NCBI GenBank assembly: GCA_964401885.1
Contig: CAYOAC010000038.1
Coordinates: 1 to 6,044 of the forward strand
DNA: 6,044 nt
Direction of reading: 5' to 3'
Source of the DNA: JAULZV01 sp964401885
Lineage (GTDB): Bacteria > Patescibacteriota > Minisyncoccia > Phycocordibacterales > JAACPR01
Position numbers and translations under genes: made by a program. The notes under the pieces are model-generated. The model was not told the DNA's origin and did not search any database. It was given only the letters and a program-made list of their open reading frames with translations. Position 1 is the first letter of the stretch; the number at the start of each line of letters is the position of its first letter. Shown in pieces: positions 4,248-6,044 of this stretch.

Positions 4248-5472
4248 ATGTCTTCTAACGTAATTGTAGGTTTAGATATTGGAACAAGCACGATAAGAAC
4301 GGTTGTTTGTCGAACATCAGAAACAGGTCACTCACCTGAAGTAATTGCATATAGTGATACCCCAGCTTTCGGTTTAAGACACGGCTATATTACTAATCAC
4401 CAAGACGCGGTGAAAAGCATTAGAAGATCAATAAAATCTGCTGAAAAAATAATCGGAAATAACCCCCAGTTAAAAAACGTAAAAATTAAAAAACTTTTTT
4501 TGGGAGCAGGAGGAATTGGTCTTTCAAGTTTTATTTCTACAGGAGCAATAATGATTACGAGGGCCGATTCAGAAATAACTCAAACAGATCTTGAGGCAGC
4601 TGTTTTGCAAGCACGAGATCAATTACCATTACAATACATTCAAAACAGAAGAATTCTTCATGAATCACCTGTTGATTTTTTTATAGANNNNNNNNNNACC
4701 AGGTCACCCAGTTGGATTAAAGGGTGTAAGGCTTGAAGCTAAAATTCTTTTTATAACCCTTTTGGAACCACATATTCAAGGTCTTATTGAAGTTGTTGAA
4801 GATGCTGGCTACGAAATAATAGACGTTGTTGCATCTCCTCTTGCCGCTAGTTTTGTTTCACTTACAAAAGCAGAAAGAATTGCAGGTTGTCTACTTGTAA
4901 ATATAGGCTCGGAGACTCTTTCTATAATTGTTTATTCTGACGATAAACCCGTTTCATTAGAAGTATTTCAAATTGGAGGAAATGACATAACCAATGATAT
5001 TGCACTTGGATTGCAAGTTTCTCTTGAAGATGCAGAACTAATTAAAAAAGATCATGACAAAGGAGAAAATCACGGATTTCCAAAAAAGAAATTGGACGAC
5101 ATTGTTTCTTCAAGACTTACAGATATGTTAGATCTAGTAGAAGCTCACCTAAAAAGAATCGGAAAAAATAATATGTTACCAGCAGGAATTATTATCACCG
5201 GAGGAGGATCTAGAATTGCGACGGTTGAAGATGTTGCGAGAGCTTATTTAAAACTTCCATCAAAAATAGCAAAGTTTAATTGTGCACCAGACGATAAAAA
5301 TTGTGAAAGCAATATAAAAATTAAAGATGCTACATGGGCAGTATCTTATGGATTATGTATTTATGGTTCTTTTGCAGAAGATGACCACACAATAAATGTA
5401 CACCGAGTACCAGAGCTATTTAAAACCTTATTTAAGACCATAATACGCAATATCAAACGTTTCCTACCATAA
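4248..5472 (+). CDS. ftsA: Cell division protein FtsA (interrupted by assembly gap)
   Basis: FtsA is the actin-like protein that ties FtsZ filaments to the cytoplasmic membrane and recruits the divisome. The first part (146 codons) begins with the phosphate-1 loop VGLDIGTSTIR and includes a 1C-type domain (about 80-125, GLSSFISTGAIMITRADSEI). After ten N, the frame resumes at 4699 as PGHPVGLKGVRLEAKI, the conserved sequence that follows this point in FtsA. The phosphate-2 region reads NIGSETLSIIVYS (from 4900), and ITGGGSRI (near 5195) is the adenosine motif. The last 18 or so residues (LFKTLFKTIIRNIKRFLP) are an amphipathic basic helix, the expected membrane-targeting tail. The downstream part is shifted by one base relative to the upstream part only because the gap length is arbitrary; a true gap that is a multiple of three restores one protein of about 408 residues. 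Phosphate 2 lacks the usual acidic residue (Asn instead of Asp). ftsZ follows after 82 bases. Confidence 0.93.
4688..4697. other. Assembly gap of 10 N inside ftsA
   Basis: Ten N follow GA, which begins a codon for Asp or Glu. With ten bases the ftsA frame breaks; a real gap of 9, 12 or 15 bases would keep it open. The run is therefore most likely a scaffold placeholder rather than a measured distance. Confidence 0.95.
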
Positions 5473-5487
5473 TACCCTTATTTTTAA

Positions 5488-5515
5488 TTGATATATTCCA
5501 TATTTCTGTTATGCT
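5488..5515 (+). promoter_or_regulatory. Candidate extended -10 promoter of ftsZ
   Basis: TTGATA (5488-5493, five of six) is 16 bp upstream of TATGCT (5510-5515), which has an upstream TG (TGT-TATGCT). Initiation near 5522 gives a leader of about 33 bases, the longest of the plus-strand genes here. The leader contains AAGGGG (5533-5538), 16 bases before the ATG. ftsZ could thus be expressed separately from ftsA as well as with it. Confidence 0.55.
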
Positions 5516-5554
5516 AATTTTATTACTATTTTAAGGGGTTAAATAGATACAAAC

Positions 5555-6044
5555 ATGCCACAAGTTAAACCAGAAGTAGAAAGCTTCGCAAGAATTAAAG
5601 TTATTGGAGTTGGTGGTTCCGGCGGAAACGCAGTTAATCACATGGTCAATCAAAAAGTTAAAGGGATTGATTTTATTGCCGTAAATACAGATGCGCAAGA
5701 TCTTCATAATTCACTAGCCAAAAAAAGAATTCATATTGGAAAAAACTTAACAAAAGGTCTCGGAACTGGAATGAGTCCTGATCTAGGAAGAAAAGCTATC
5801 GAAGAAACAAAAGAAGAAGTTCAAGAAGCGATAAAAGGTTCTGACATGGTTTTCATTTCTTGTGGTCTTGGAGGAGGAACAGGTTCAGGAGCAAGTCCTG
5901 TTGTCGCACAAATCTCCAGAGAATCAGGAGCACTTACAGTTGCCGTAGTTACAAAACCTTTTTTCTTTGAAGGACAACACCGATCAAGAATTGCCAATGA
6001 AGCTTTACTTGCTCTTCGAAATGAAGTTGACGCAATTATCGTAA
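5555..6044 (+). CDS. ftsZ: Cell division protein FtsZ, N-terminal part (3' end outside window)
   Basis: FtsZ is the tubulin-like GTPase that polymerises into the division ring. The window holds the first 163 codons. Visible GTP-binding elements are VIGVGGSGGNAVNHM (about 16-30, with Ser22 where most FtsZ have Gly), the NTDAQDL loop (44-50), GTGMSPDLGRKA (about 70-81), the tubulin signature GGGTGSG (106-112), and TKPFFFEG (133-140). GGGTGSG with Ser is the form found in eukaryotic tubulin; most bacterial FtsZ have Thr there. The ATG at 5555 is favoured because it gives a short N-terminal tail before the first strand. The spacing to the AAGGGG upstream (16 bases) is longer than a normal Shine-Dalgarno spacer. 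The frame is open to the window end and the catalytic T7 loop lies beyond it. Confidence 0.97.
   Translation, partial: MPQVKPEVESFARIKVIGVGGSGGNAVNHMVNQKVKGIDFIAVNTDAQDLHNSLAKKRIHIGKNLTKGLGTGMSPDLGRKAIEETKEEVQEAIKGSDMVFISCGLGGGTGSGASPVVAQISRESGALTVAVVTKPFFFEGQHRSRIANEALLALRNEVDAIIV

Noticed and set aside
1..6044. Recoded UGA (as in Gracilibacteria or Absconditabacteria)
   Set aside because: TGA ends pth and the 80-residue gene at sensible places, and no conserved protein here contains an in-frame TGA.
1..6044. CRISPR array, insertion sequence, tRNA gene or attachment site
   Set aside because: No regularly spaced repeats, transposase frame with inverted ends, or cloverleaf sequence was seen on either strand.

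Overview
The window is AT-rich, uses the standard genetic code (TGA is a stop for two genes) and carries compact housekeeping genes. The short two-domain end of an S1-type protein, the S21-like protein with a basic tail, the FtsA/FtsZ variants and the general lack of Shine-Dalgarno sequences suggest a candidate-phyla-radiation bacterium (Patescibacteria, Parcubacteria-like). This assignment is inferred from protein character; no rRNA gene is present.

Left part (1-1143). The 3' end of a ribosomal-protein-S1-like gene runs rightward into a strong bidirectional terminator. Facing it on the minus strand is a gene for an unrecognised 80-residue protein with the only perfect Shine-Dalgarno in the window and its own terminator. 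Upstream of it on the minus strand lies a non-coding transcription unit of about 170 nt, with a near-consensus promoter, several predicted helices and an intrinsic terminator. It is either a stand-alone structured RNA or a leader/attenuator of the 80-residue gene. I could not assign it to a known RNA family, and it is the most interesting item here.

Middle part (1144-4177). Peptidyl-tRNA hydrolase (pth, minus) and signal peptidase I (lepB, plus) diverge from a 42-bp spacer in which the two promoters overlap; both mRNAs should be leaderless or nearly so. lepB is followed by a full-length histidyl-tRNA-synthetase-like protein whose ATP and histidine signature motifs are replaced, so it is probably a pseudo-synthetase. 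An S21-like ribosomal protein gene (rpsU) with its own promoter follows, then ybeY, a rRNA-maturation endoribonuclease.

Right part (4178-6044). ftsA, interrupted by a 10-N assembly gap, and the first 163 codons of ftsZ form a cell-division pair; ftsZ also has its own candidate promoter.

Most genes serve translation (S1, Pth, S21, YbeY, HisRS-like), with protein secretion (LepB) and the divisome (FtsA/FtsZ) attached. Promoters in front of pth, lepB, rpsU and ftsA all sit so close to the start codon that little or no 5' leader is expected.
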